From Paraphoma chrysanthemicola (lineage: Eukaryota > Ascomycota > Dothideomycetes > Pleosporales > Phaeosphaeriaceae): 64,000 nucleotides of DNA. The stretch spans positions 1,674,001 to 1,738,000 of the forward strand of contig JAGMWG010000009.1 in the NCBI GenBank assembly GCA_020744225.1, given 5' to 3'. Of the stretch, positions 14,440 to 28,400 are shown one piece after another. The notes beneath the pieces were generated by a model. It had not been told where the DNA came from, ran no database searches, and saw nothing but the letters and a program-made list of their open reading frames with translations. The position numbers and the translations under genes were made by a program. The first letter of the stretch is position 1, and each line of letters starts with the position of its first letter.

Positions 14440-15480
14440 TAATAGAGACTAGCTCTAATACCTTAAAGGCCTTTTAATAGTTATTCTCTATAAATACATT
14501 AAAAAACGAGTCTCTAAAGGCTAGGAGAGAGCCTTTCTTATTAATATAGAAGACGCGTTAGTGTACTAAGTTTCTAACGCGCTAAGAGTACTTACGCTTT
14601 AGTAGTAGTAAGAAGTAGACTATATTAAGAGGCTAGAGAATATATAACGAGTGCGCTAGTATATAAAGAGTTAGAATCTTATTTTTAAGGTAGTAGTTCT
14701 TAAAATTCTAGTTAAGATAGCTCTTATAGCTGTCTAAGATAAGCAGCCTATAGCCTTCTACCTAACGCGCCTTTGTATGTACATTAAAGTACTTTAACTA
14801 CTCTAGACTAAGCGCGTTATTTATTTAGCCGTTTTTAGAGACTAAGAGCTTCTAATTACGTAGTATTAAGGCCTTCTCGTACTACGCAGAGATATAAACG
14901 CGCCTCTTGTAGATAATAAAGAGTAGAGTTATATACTTAACAGTATACATACTCTAAATAACTATTACTTACTTATAATTACTTAGCTAGATTAGATTAG
15001 GCCTTATACGCCTCTCTACGTCTATAACTACCTTTATTAACCTAATTACGCCTATCTAGAAGCTAGTCTTATTAAAGTTGTACACGTTATTGTCGTAAAC
15101 GCTGTACTTAGCTTTAGTGTCTACAACTAGCTTAAACTACACGCTAATAATTGTAGAATCTTCTTATAGTATTCTTAGCCTATTCTTAGCTTAGTTAAAG
15201 GCTATCTTAAGCTTAGCTAAGCGCGTTACAAAGCGCTTAGCCTAGCACTTACTAATAGGCTTACCTCTATGTACACCTAGTAGTTTATTAGCTATATCTA
15301 CTATCTTATACAGTCTAGGTACAAATTCTTACGAATTAAGGTTAAGAATATATTAAACGATTGTCTGCTCTTTAGTAAGCGTTAGTTTTTAGCTATTTAG
15401 TAGAGTTTTAACGCGAAATAGTATTCCTACAGCGCGTTAATTAAGAGTTTAGTGTTTAACGTTAAAGGTAATAGTAGTAG
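14440..15480 (-). pseudogene. Fot1/pogo DDE transposase, destroyed by RIP
   Basis: Read on the minus strand. First comes a helix-turn-helix Tc5-type DNA-binding part (L-T-K-E-Q near 15.37 kb, then H-R-G-K-P-I-S-K-C and a basic A-K-R-F-V-T-R-L helix near 15.25 kb). The DDE_1 core follows, with Y-N-F-N-K-T-S-F where the family has Y-N-F-D-E-T-G-F: the catalytic Asp is changed to Asn and the following Glu to Lys, both explained by G-to-A changes. The E-R-R-x-R-P motif follows. The frame is interrupted by TAG/TAA where Gln or Trp is expected. It is inactive on two counts, stops and catalytic change. The N-terminal limit is approximate. Confidence 0.85.
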
Positions 15481-15658
15481 CTTAATAACTTCTAAATTAG
15501 CTAGTTTAGATAGCTTATAGAGTAAGCTATATTCTTTCTTTATACTTAGATAATAATATATATTATTCTTAAGTTATAGTAAGGTAATAATAGAAGAGAA
15601 GGCTTAGTATTTTTTAAGTTACTCACTAATATAAGTTACTTACTAATAGTTTACGTTA

Positions 15659-18600
15659 TAGCTTTAAAGCTATTATAATTATAGTTTTTATTATTTCTTT
15701 ATAGCTTAATAAGCTTTTGTACTAAAATATATAGCTCTAGAGTATAGCTGTTGCGAAGAGCTGTAGAGATTAAGGTTTTATACAATACTTTAGTAACTTA
15801 AATATATTATAAATGCTAACAAATTAATTACTAAGTTACGCTTCGTGTACGTAGTAAAACTAAAAAGTTTAGCTTAAAATTACCTATCTGTTCTATTATA
15901 CTTGCAAGGAGGTAGTATACTAAGATTACTTAGATCTCTTAACTACCTTAGTACTTTCTATTGTAATGTATTTATACTGTATACTAACTAAACTTATACT
16001 AAATTAGAGGAGCTTATTAGTAATAGTCTTATAATTATGCTTATAATCGTAGCAAGAATTAATAATACTTATAACTATTTGCCTAAAGACAAAGTTTTCG
16101 AGATTAAGCTTACTGCGCTTATAGCTTACCTTAGAGCTTCTAAAGTGTCTCTTGTAACTAAAGTATTAGTATACTAAGTAATTATATACTTCTAAATTGC
16201 TATTCTCCTAGTTTCTAGCCTTAATTTAGCTATCTATTTACTCTCTATCTATATATAGTTACGTTATACTATCTCTCTTAAGTGTTAATTTTTAAGTACA
16301 TGTAACTAGAGAAGCGTTTATTCTCTTTATTAGAGTACCTTTCTAACTAACCTTACTTATTACACTACTTTCTAAAATTCTAATATAAGCTAGAATGTAT
16401 TTAGGTATTATACTCTTACTAGCTATTCTCTATATTAAGACTTCTAAACTTAACGTATAATAGTTCTAAAGAACCTTCTACTTTAGCGCTAGTATAGATT
16501 ATAAGCTATAAATCGTTGCAGATATTAAGTCTTATCTAATTATTTCTCTAGTCTACTTATTCTCATAATTTGTACTATTTATATTATTAAGTCTATATAT
16601 AGTCTTATATATACTGCGTAAGTTTATAGTTTAAGTAGGAATACTGCTAACGTTCTAATCTTACTATCTATCTTATCTTACTACTACTCTTTTAAAGCAC
16701 GAGACTATTATACTACTACTTAGTCTTTATAGTATTATTGCGTATTCTACTAATTTATAATAGAAACTTTAACTATAATACTACGAGTAGTCTAATAAAT
16801 AGAGAGATAAGTTAGCTCTTACTAACTAAGAGCTGTAATATACTTACTTTATATATTATAGTAGATCTTCTCTTAGAGACCTTAGCTTTTATTATATACT
16901 ATATCTACAGCACTAGGCGTAAAGCTATTCTAGTAGGTTATAATTAGAATATACTTTATAGTATATTCTTATAAGCCTAGAATACCTTATATAGTTACGT
17001 AAATACTCTACTAACTAATTAGTCTACTATTCTATATATATTCCTAGCTTATAAATATCTCTGTCTAACTTATAATACAATAGAATACCTATTATCTTAA
17101 TAATAGCTCTAACCTACTTATAGTTCTTAAAGAGAATACATTATTAGGTACTATATTAGCTCTCTAGATTTAGGAATAGATCTAGAATATATCTTATAGT
17201 AAGATACCTTTTAGTGCACTGTTTATAGAAGGTAGAAACCTTATTTAGTACATGCAATAAGTTAAGGTATACTATATTACTTTGTAGAATTTATATAGTA
17301 TTAAGAAAGATATTATTCTTCTATAAATATCTATTAAGTACCTAGTAGTTTATATTTTAGTATTCTTAAGCAGCTACAACTTATAAACGTAAAGAACTTA
17401 AGAATTATAGAAGAGTAATAAACTAGTTCTACTTTACTCTATACTAATTCTAGACTCTTTATAACTACTAAAGAGAGCTTAGAGTATTAATTTCTTATAT
17501 AAATTAATAAAGATAGAGCTAGCTTTAAGTTATTATATAATTTTAGTAGCTTAATTAATAGAGCTCTATACGTAAGCACTAAGACTAGTCTTAGTATTAT
17601 TAGTACAGGTAATAACTTTCTTAAGGTTAGACTAAGACTAAGTAGGTATAATAGAACTAAAGAGCTTCTTCTAGATAATTTACGAGTTATTTAGTAAGTT
17701 ATTAATAATAGTTAGTTAGATAAAGAAACCTTTTAAAGCAGCTAGACTAGCGTTAGCCTCTCTAGTTACGAACTTATAGCTCTTACTCTTACTATCTAAG
17801 ATAAAGCCTTTAATACGCTTAAACTGTATAGAGTTTTAGATAGAACCTAGTGCGTTCTTATTATTATTATCTATACTACTAATTCTAAGCACTATAGTTA
17901 TAGTAACTATCTTAGCTATAAACTCCTAGTAAATTAACTTATAAATATAAATATACTTAGTAGTAATATATACTCTATTAAGACTATTAGTAAAGCTGTT
18001 TATAGTAGTATAAAATAAGAGAAACTTACTATCTTAAGTTTTAAAATGCACTTAGCACGACCTCTAGTGTAACCTATTTAATATTAAAGTTAGGCAGATT
18101 AATAAATATAGCTGCTAGCAAACCTTTTTAATATTAATATCTAGTAGAATAATTAAAGTATCGTTGCTACTAAGCTTAAGCGTTATACGTTTTAAAGTTT
18201 TTACTAATGTTTTTATAACTTTTTTACTAGTAGTAATAGAGCTAGTAAAAGAGATCTTGTTAATATTAGAATGTAGGTATATTAATACACTTAAATTATT
18301 ATTTCTATCTACTACCTAGAGAATACTAGTAGAGAGAATTGTCTATATAAGCTTAATAAACTTTAGTAAGATATATAGTGTAAAAGAGAACAGCTTAATA
18401 ATAATAGTGTTGCTAGTAAGAAGAGCTAGCGTAACCTTACTAACTATAAGCGCTAAAGAGAAATTCTATAAGTAGATAGCTATATAGATGCCTATTGCAG
18501 TATACTTAGTTAATATAATCTTTTCTTTATCTTTAAGCCTGTTAGAGAGTATATTAAGACTAATATAGTAGCTAAATAAGCTAGAAATTATGTTAATCTT

Positions 18601-21327
18601 AATAACAGCAGCTTTTCTCTATTATACTATTAGTTTAGTTATATTATAGATCTATAGTATATACTAGCTTACTATTCTCTAGATAAAGAAGCTTAATGAA
18701 ATTATTAATGTGTGCTTTGTAAAGCTCTATAAGCTTTCTTATAGATTCTCTTCTCTTCTTAATTAGAGTATTTCTCTACCTAGAGAATGCTCTTCTTGTA
18801 AATACTACAGTATTATTTAGATCTTAATTACTTATAATAGAGACGTTCTAGAGCTCTTAGCCTATTACTAGATTAATGCTGTAATAAATATTTATTAAAC
18901 TACGATTTTAGCTATTAACTATATTAAAAAATTACTTAAAGTTAAGCGCTAAAACTTTTCTAGGTAATATAGTAATAAATTATATAGTAGTAATAAACTA
19001 ATGTTTATAATAGGTAGAAACTATAAGTAGAGTTAGTTAAGCTACTAAGCTAAGAAGTATATTTTTAGAGTTACTACTAGCACAAAAATGTAGATTTAGC
19101 TTAGTAGAGAACTACTTATATTTACATTAATAATTTCCTATATATTAAGGTAGAATACACGTCTTAGCAGCTCTAAAGTAGTTTATTAGATAATTCTCTA
19201 AGTATAGAAGTAGAGAATAGAAAAGACGTGAAGTTAATTTTAGATACTACCTTAGTTAGACTATTTAATAATTATAATCTGCAAATTTAATAGTAATTAG
19301 TAAGCTTATATTAGACTAAGTTAATAGTTTAATTACTAGATATTTATGTGTATAGTTTTAGTGTTTACGAAGGCTTAGTCTAGCCTTATACGTAATAGGA
19401 AAAGAAATTACAATATTTAAGACGTAAACGAATTTACGTTTAATATAACTAATTTTATTATATATAATAGAAGGTAAAATTATCTTTATATCTTTAGTGT
19501 AACTAAATAGGCCTTTAAAGTATTAATCGTAAATAAGTTAAAATAAGTAAGTAGAGCTAGTAAATATACTGCAAACTTCGTAAGTAAGTATAATACTACT
19601 AATATACGTGTAAGAAAGTAAGTATAAGTACTAAATAGAAGTTAGAGATCTTAATAAGTATAGACATAGTAATATATTTTGTATGTATAATTATAGAAAG
19701 TTATTCTAGAGTAGTTTACTAGCTCTTATTTCTATTACGCCTAGCTAATAAGATTCTTATACTTAGGTCTTATTTGTATTAGTAAGAAGAAGATTATTAG
19801 CCTCTCTATACTCTTGTAGTAGCTTAGCTAATTATTCTTTATCTAAACTACCTCTGCCTTAGAATTATTAAAAGGTAGATACATACTATTTATTTTGTAG
19901 TACTCTCTAAGACTCTTAATTAAGTAATATTTGTAATTATATCTCTTATCTAAGATATACTTCTTTAAGATTTTATTAACCTATAATATATATTAACGCA
20001 GTTTTTAAATAATAAATTATAGTAGTATAGAGTATTACTGTAAACTAATATAAGAAACGCACTCTTATAAAAAATTCTATTTCTTACTTAAGGCTCTTAA
20101 TTATTTGCGCAATATAATTAAATATAATTCTAACTAATAGTAGCTTAGTAGTATTATTATCTTAACTACTAATAAAGATATAGTTATTAGAAAGAGAGTA
20201 GTAGAGAGTAACAGCATAGAAAGCAGGTAGACCGTAGAATATATACATGTTAGTAATCTATTCTATATAAAGTTATTAGATCTTTTAAACTAGGTAGAAT
20301 AGTAAATTAGATTTCTAAGCTCTTAGTAAAAAGACTCTTAGTAAAAAGAATATACTACTTCTCTTTATAAGTTAATATAGTAGAATAAAGTAAAGAAAAA
20401 GAGTTTATAAGAGTTATATACATTATTAGCTAGTGCCTTATACTTCTTATAAGTAGTAAAGGTACTAGTAGTAGAGTAGTAAATTTAGATAATAAGTATT
20501 TTTAACTAGTAATAAAGATAATATCTCTTGAGTAATTAAGTGTAATAGAGATAAGTTATTTAATAGATAAGATATTAACTTACAGAGCTTTATATATCTA
20601 CTTTTTTATAAGTTTCTTTACTTTCTCTATAACTACTAGTAAATATATTAACTCTATAGGCCTATCTTCTCCTAGTGTATATAAATAATGTCTAGTTTAT
20701 AGGTAGAAGAAAATAATTATAAGTTATAATTACTAAGCCTCGGCATAATCTAGAAGCTAAAGTAAGTTCGTTCTTCTTCTCTCTATCTTTTCTTCTCTTC
20801 TACCTTCTTCTTCTCTTAACTCCTTATCTGTACGCTTAGAAGTTCTTATATAACTTAAACCTAAGCTATCTATTTACACAATTAGCTTACTCTCTAATTA
20901 ATAGGTTATAATATATAATAACGTATAATAGTTAAATACAACTCTTAATATTAATTTACTATAAAGTTATAATATATACTAGTTAATAAGTAGTTAGGCT
21001 AGTACTGTTTTATTTCTTAGGTTAATTCTTAGGCTATAGTATACTATATTAGTTAGTGTATAAGATAATAAAATATTATTATAGATTTAATTAAGAACGC
21101 TATTATACTTACTTAATGTGCCTATACGTAGAATAATCTACTGCCTAAACATATCTAGTAAGTATATCTAAATATCTCTTTCTCTTACGTAAACGAGAAT
21201 CTACTACTTAAATTTATTACTTCTTTTATAGTATTAAAGAGAAATACTATCTTCTTACTAATGTTGTAGAGTATTAGAGAGCTAGAATAACTTAGATAGT
21301 AGCTAGAACGAAGGCTTAGAGACTAAA
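15659..21327. repeat. Unassigned RIP-decayed repeats
   Basis: AT-rich, with no intact gene and no recognised terminal repeats. It contains coding-like frames with few stops, the clearest on the minus strand at 17.66-18.04 kb. Another coding-like plus-strand stretch lies near 16.05-16.2 kb. No family was identified. Confidence 0.7.
17662..18036 (-). pseudogene. Decayed coding frame, unknown family
   Basis: About 125 codons on the minus strand with only a few RIP-type stops. Recognisable stretches include K-Y-I-Y-I-Y-K-L-I-Y, A-K-I-V-T-I-T-I-V-L-R-I-S and, further on, F-V-T-R-E-A-N-A-S-L-A-A-L-K-G-F-F. The alternation of charged and hydrophobic residues and the conserved look of the E-A-N-A-S-L-A-A-L-K-G segment argue for a former protein, probably from a repeated element. 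I do not recognise the family. Confidence 0.4.
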
Positions 21328-22410
21328 GAGTTTAATATAAATTAGTTTAAGATCTTAGGCTAGCTTAGATTCTATTCGTAAGTCTAAAAGACAGATAAGA
21401 TACTAATAGTTACTTCTAGCTGCTTTAGCGTTATGTGCTATAGTATATACTAACTATAAGATCTTACTATAAATATTTGTAAATGTGCTTAGATATATAT
21501 AGTTAACTCCTAGTCTAGCTAACTTTCTCTGCAGCTATTCTTACGAGACCTATCTTTAAACTGTACGCTTAGTTAACTTTGTGTATAACTATATTTATAG
21601 AACTTCTTATCTTATACTATTCCTATTACGTAATCTATATATTCTACTCTAAGTACTAACTATTTATATTCTTACTGTAATAGTTAAGAATACTATCTAT
21701 ATATAAATACTATTATAATTGTATAACTCTGTTATATAAGAAGTACAGCCTACTATACTAGATATAGTTACTACTTTCTATTCTAAATTATATAATATGT
21801 CTAATAAGGTAGTAACTATAAAATAACTTTACTTCTTACCTCTTATCTATTCTCTTACTTAGCGCTCTACTCTTAGATAATCTTTTAATAGAAGCTTTCT
21901 CTATATTTACGAAATTAACTACTTAACTTCTTTAACAAGATTATTAACGAATTACTATCTCTCTAGTAAAGAGAAAACTTAAAAGTAGTAAGGTAGTTCT
22001 TTGTAATAATTGTGCCTAGTAAGTACACCTTCTTTTTTTAAAGCTGCCTCTATTATATACGTATTATCTCTTAAAGAGTTAAATTTATAGCTTATAAGGT
22101 AAGTAGGTAAGTAATTTACGTAGTTATTTGTAGCTAGAGTAGTAAAGATATCTTTATCTATAGAGTTTGCTAATACTATACTATAGAAAGTCTCTATTAA
22201 TTTCTTATTAATAATAGAAACGTCTTTTTTATTTTTGTTATACAACTTATAAATAGTCTAATACTCTTTAGGTACATTATTAAAATAAAGTGTACATAGT
22301 ACAAGAGCTGTAATTTCTTTAATAGTGTCTTGTGTTACTAGGTTCTTTATAAGCTTATTAGCAACTTAAAGAGCTAAGGCCTCTCTTACTAACTCTTTAA
22401 TAGTGTAGAA
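21328..22410 (-). pseudogene. Long RIP-decayed ORF, unknown family
   Basis: A single minus-strand frame runs for 361 codons with no frameshift. It is interrupted only by TAA/TAG codons that RIP can create. An 88-codon piece (21,979-22,245) is fully open and contains K-K-D-V-S-I-I-N-K-K-L-I-E-T-F and E-A-A-L-K-K-E-G-V-L-T-R-H. The N-terminal part loosely recalls the Gag (UBN2) region of Ty1/copia elements, but this is weak and no zinc knuckle or protease was found after it. The stop density is lower than around it. It is clearly not expressed as a full protein. Confidence 0.45.
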
Positions 22411-25400
22411 CTTATTTATATTACTACTAATTAATACTATATTCTACTAAGCTTAATTACTACCTTAGTAACTAGAAAGCTGTAATAATTTAGCCTGTAA
22501 GTTTCTAATTATACGTACTTATTAAAAAACTCTTACAGTATTCTCTAGCTAGGTTAGAAATTTGTACTTAGGTAATAGTTAATAATTAATACTAATAATA
22601 ATAGATAGTCTACGCTTAGCAATAACTCTATAGAGAAAGTTATCTAAGTCTAGATTACTAGTTATCTAACCTTCTCTATAAGTCTAGATAGTAACTAGTA
22701 GTAGTTCTTATCTTAATACTTTCTTAAGTGTATAAAGGTAAAATTTAATTTCTTTTACTTTACTATTAAGACTCTTAGTTACGTATAATAGAGAAGGTAG
22801 GAGCAGCACTAGTAAGGCAGCGCTATTTACGTTAATATTCTAAATTTTCTATAGTATACTATATAAAACAGTATAACTACTTAATACTTTCTTAAACTAT
22901 TCTAACTAGTTAATAATCTATATATATTGTAATAAGTAGAGAGCTACGTATATCTTTCTATAACTATATATAGCTTATTATAATACTTAAATTAATAGAT
23001 AAAGAGTTATTACTTAAGAATTCTATATTTAAGAAGAAAATAGAATAAGAGTTAATTACTAGATATGTTTTAGAACCTGTAGGTTACTAGAAAATTTTAT
23101 ATAAGTCTAGCTTAGAGAAGTTCTTAAACTCTAGATAGTGTTAGTAAACCTAAGATTAGCTGCTTATTAAGCTTAGATAGTCTTAAGACTAAATAAAAGT
23201 TTAACGCTAGTTAAGTAAAGAATAGATATAATAAACAGAATTACATGTAATTTACGCACTATTATAAGCGTATTATAGGTTAGTAGAAATATTTTAGTAG
23301 AGCTAGCTTATTATTACTAAGCTGTGTACTAAGCTACTTCTTTTCTACTTCTATCTTCTTACCTAGTACTATACACTCGTATAATTTCTGTATAATAGTC
23401 TTAAAGTTATCTAAGCGTATTAATTTTCTACCTTCTTATATAGAATTCTATTATCTTAAGCTTCTTAGGTAATGTTTAAGAGGTAATTATAAGCTATTTA
23501 AGAGAAAGAGAAATCTGTACTTCTTACTAGAAGTAATACCTAAAGCTATTATATACGCTTAGAATACTAAGGTATTACTATAACTAAGATTAAGCTTATA
23601 GAAAAACCTATACCTACACTAGATATTATTGTAGGATTTCTTAGGTAGAATATAGGTATTTGCGTAGATACGAGCTGCTCTACTATAGTTAGACTTAGAA
23701 AGTTCTATACTACCTAAGAGCTGTAGTGTATACTACTAGCTAAGAAAAAGTAATATAATGTATACAAATTATCTAATAAGTTATATATAGCTTTAATTAT
23801 CTCTTTCTATATAAGTAAATCTTTAAAGTAGCTAATAGGTTTTTACTTAGTGTTCCTAGTGTTTTTATAGAGTAACTTTAGTTTTATACAGTTATTTATT
23901 ACTACTAATTAGGTCTTATTCTTTCTCTAGTCTACTCTTTACCTTAATAGACGTAGTCTTTTATTAGACGCAGCTTATACAGCTATTATTAATTAGCTAA
24001 GCTAGAACTTATAGACTATAAAGTTATGAAAAGAAATATAAAGAACTGTGTTGTAACTATTACTAATTCTTATATCTTCTCTTCTTATCTTAGACTTTTA
24101 ATTATTATTAAACGAAGAAACTAGTCTAAGCGTTAAGACTTAGTAAGTAGTATACTAAATCTATAATAATACCTATTTACTATTAATATCTTTCTAATCT
24201 TTACGCTTAAATAGAATATAACAATTTAACTTTAGAGATAGCTAGAGAATAATATTATCTCTCTCTTTAGCAGCTTTAGTACTAATTAACTTAGAATTAA
24301 CGTCTTTTTTACGCAGTAGTACCTTATTCTACTTAAAGTTATAGATATACGTACTTACTTTAACTAGCTAAAGAAAGATTAGAATAGCGTAGTGTAAGAA
24401 GCGCGTATAAAGATATTTAAGTAGATAATTATAATCTACTAGAGAACTTACGTAGTTAGAATTATAGTAGATAGTAGCGTATTCTGCTCTTCTATTATAA
24501 TTTAGTAGCTAGATCTTATAAATATTAGCTTCTATAATACTAGGGAATTATCTAATTACTAAAGTAATCTCTATAGTTAATACGTTTTTAGCCTTTTATT
24601 AAAAGGTATTACTTAGTTAATTAAGAAAGAACTACTAGCTCTAGTTATCTCTTCGTAGAGTATCTCTAAATTAATAGTAAAGATTACCTTTTTTAAAAAC
24701 GTTAGTAATAAACTTATTATTTGTTACTGCTATTACTTACTAGTATTCTTAGAAGACCTATTTACTATATACAGCTATAAGCATTTTACTACCTTTATTA
24801 TATAACACCTACTTTGTAAATTTAGTTTTAGAGTTTCTCTAGATATTACCTAACTCGTAATTAATATTAATAGGTATATATGCATTTTGTAAAGCTAATT
24901 AAAGTAATAGGCTATAGTGTCTAATGCATCTCTTTAAGAATAGTTCTTTATCGTAATTAAAGAGTCTAAATATACCTTTTATAGAATTAAAGAATTCTTC
25001 TATCTTAGAAATATTAAAGTAACTCTAAAACCTTTTCTAAATATTAGGTTATAATCTATTTCTATACGCAAAGTAAAGTATATAATTTCTTTTTATAGAG
25101 TATATTAGCGCGTTTACAAGATAACGCGCTGTCTTACTAATATAGATAAAGCTAGTTAACTAAGACTTATAGACGTTATTCTAAAACTTAGAAACTAAGA
25201 ATTTAGGTACTATTATAATACTAACACCTTATAAAAGATATATTACAGAGGTAATTCTACTAGTTTTATAATATAAAGACATTAGATTATATAGTTAGTT
25301 TACGCTAGATACGTAATTATAAAAGAGTACTTTATGTCTAATTACTATATAAATTTATTAGAAGGTAAATATATAACCTTTAGAAAGACCTATTATCTTA

Positions 25401-28400
25401 CTAAATTATACTTAGTGTATTATTTTCTATATTAAAAGAAAGTTACTTCTCTTATATAAATTAAAGTAAAAGAATTATTTCTCTTAGTGCTACTTCGTAA
25501 CTTATTACTAGAACGTTTAGCTTTAAGAGAAGTAACTAAACCTTTTAATTAATTATTTAACATAATAATTCTAGTTCTTAGAGCTTTAATATCTGCCTAG
25601 CTACTATTTACTCTCTATTAGTAGGCTTTATCTTTATCTATAATTATTAGCTATGTCTAGCTAACTCCTAGATAATAAAGTAAATTCTTTTCTTCTAGAT
25701 TGTAGTTAAGAAAGACTAGTACTACACTAATTACTACTACTATAAGCTACACAAAATAGAAGTAAGAAGAGTTTATTAGATATATAGTAACTAGTTTACT
25801 TAGCTTAACGCCTTTACTAATTAATAGTTATATATATTAAATAGTACTCTTATAAAGCTTACTGTAGGTATATATTTTCTTTCTAGACTAGATAGCTTTC
25901 TAGTTCTATCTCTTCTTACACATTTCTTCTAGAACGTAGAAGAAGTTAACTTTATCTTTACGAACTATATATATATACTTCTTTACAGCTTTCTTTTATA
26001 TTAAAAGTGCTTAGAAGTCTTTTTATAAATAATACTTACTATTAAGGTATAAGAAGCTAGCTTATCTGCTAGTAATAATAGTAGTAGCTGTTACTAGAAG
26101 AGTATTAAGTTAGCACTTAAGACTAAAACCTTAGTCTACTGTAGAAATATACCTAAAGCTATTCTTTAGACTAAATTTAGAATAGAATTAAATCTAACGT
26201 ACTATGTATAGAGAATATTTAGAATTGTAAATAATTAAGGTGTAGTATAAGTTAAATACTATTAATAGTTATACGAGAGAATATATTATTAAAGAACTAC
26301 TAGCTTTTAAGTGTAGATTAAATTATGCGCCTACTATGTAGACTACGAGTACTTATTTATCTAGATCTTACCTACTATAAAATCTACTAAGACTAATATT
26401 ATTAGTTAGTTATTTATTTCTTAATAAGAAGACTAAGAATTTAGCTAAGATCTGTAGAGAAGAGTTATAAGAAATAACTGTAAGAGCTGTATAGAGTAGT
26501 AAGCACTCTAACTTTATAGAAAATTTATACTATAATAATTATCTAGAATTGTAAGCACTATTTAATAAAGTCTCTACTATCTTACTTACTACACTATAGC
26601 ACGAAGATAGACTTATAGTTTATAAGAATTCTTTTATCTCTTAACTTAACTTTACCTTAATTAATAATTAGCCTACGTAAAGCACTATTCTATACGTTTT
26701 ACTATATCTATTGTACACCTATAATACGTATATAGCTAATACTAGATACTTAACCTTATTCTCTAGTAAAGTATGTAATTAATATTAGAGAGCCTGTAAT
26801 CTTAAACACTACTATATTCATTTAATTACATATCTAAGACCTTATAAAACCTTACTACTATATACAGTTCTCTTAGTATACTATAATAGTAAAATTTATA
26901 CTCTCTAAGACTAATAGTACGTATACTCTAGTTTATACTAGTACTAAATTCTCTTAGGTAAGTAAAGAAAAAGAGTTTCTAGAACTGTAAGTAAATTAGT
27001 AATTGTTACGAATAAAGTCGTTAATAGAAGAATAAGTGCTGTAAGTTCCTCTTAAGAATTCTAATCTAAATCTTCTTCTTTAAATTATTATTTACGGTAA
27101 CTATTATAAGTAAGTATAGAAGTTAGCTAGAAGAGGCTATAAATAACTATAATTATACGAATACTACTATTATTATTATTAGAGTAGGTATTAGTAGCTT
27201 ATACACTGTAATTAATCTACTTAAGAAGAATTATTAGAATTTTATTATTCTAGAGAAGAGTAGTAGAGTTAGAGGTACTTAGAGAGATAATAGATATTCT
27301 AGATATTATTACAATAGTACGCTATCTTAGGCGTACTCTTAAGAAATAACGTAGCTTATAGTTCTCTAGTCTAGTCTTATCTTTACAGCTACTCTTTTAA
27401 GCTAAACTCTAACTAGATAAGAAAATTTAGTAGATAAGAAGAAATTCTTAATTATTTAACTAACGTTATACATAAGTACGAGCTTTATCTATATATATTA
27501 TATAAATAAAGAGACTATATTTATTTACTTTCTTATATAGACTTTTAGCGCTTGTATAGATACTTAAGTGTATTTGTTTAAATCTTTAAAGCTAATTTAT
27601 TTACACTTCTTATAGTTAGAAAAGAATATAACTTAGTAAATACGTGCAGTATACTTACAGTAATAGAATATATTACTTTAAGTCTATTACTTTAGATAAT
27701 ATATAAGAGATTTATGCACTAAAGTATAGTTATAGTAGTTATAATAAGAAAGAGTAGTCTAAGCTCTACGTATTAATAAGAAGTTACTCTTCTTATTACT
27801 AGCTACTTACTTTGTATATATCTTCTTCTTATTATACTCTATTACTACAGAATAAACTATTTAAGTAGAGTAAGCTAGCGTAGAAGATAAGTACCTTACG
27901 TACTCTACTAAGTTACTTAAACTTAAGTTAAGGTAGACTACTTCTTATCTTTACTATCTTATACCTCTTTTACTTTATACATAATAGCTAGAGCTTCTAC
28001 TTTTATATATAGAGCTTCTATATTTCTAAGTAGGCTACCTACTATACACTTAGAGTCTAGCTACGTATCTAGTGCTGTACTAGTAGTATATACTTCTAGG
28101 TTAATCTGCTTTATAAGCTTAAGCTAAATGCGTAGCTCTCTTATACATAGTGTTTACTCTACTTATATATTTAGTATAATATTATATAAAATTAAGTAAA
28201 GAATACTCTAGTCTAAAACCTTAGCTACTTTATAGAATTAACTTACTTAATATAGACACTTTTAAAACGCATCTTATTCTCTCTTTATATAAGAGAAGTA
28301 TACTAAGAGAAGAAGAGCCTCTATAGCCTTTAATTATATCTTACCTTCTCTATATCTATTATAAGTATAGTTATTATTTTTCTCTAGATTCTTAGATTTA

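Larger units (their letters stand above)
13661..15656 (-). mobile_element. Fot1/pogo-type DNA transposon, copy 1
   Basis: A 1,996-bp element with inverted ends of about 48 bp: the left starts acgtaaactattagtaag at 13,661 and the right ends with the complement at 15,656. It is flanked by TA on both sides (13,659-13,660 and 15,657-15,658), the target duplication used by Tc1/mariner-superfamily elements. The TIRs contain a sub-repeat, agtaagta/agtgagta. The interior encodes a decayed Fot1/pogo transposase on the minus strand. Length, TA duplication and transposase all agree with the Fot1 group. Confidence 0.9.
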
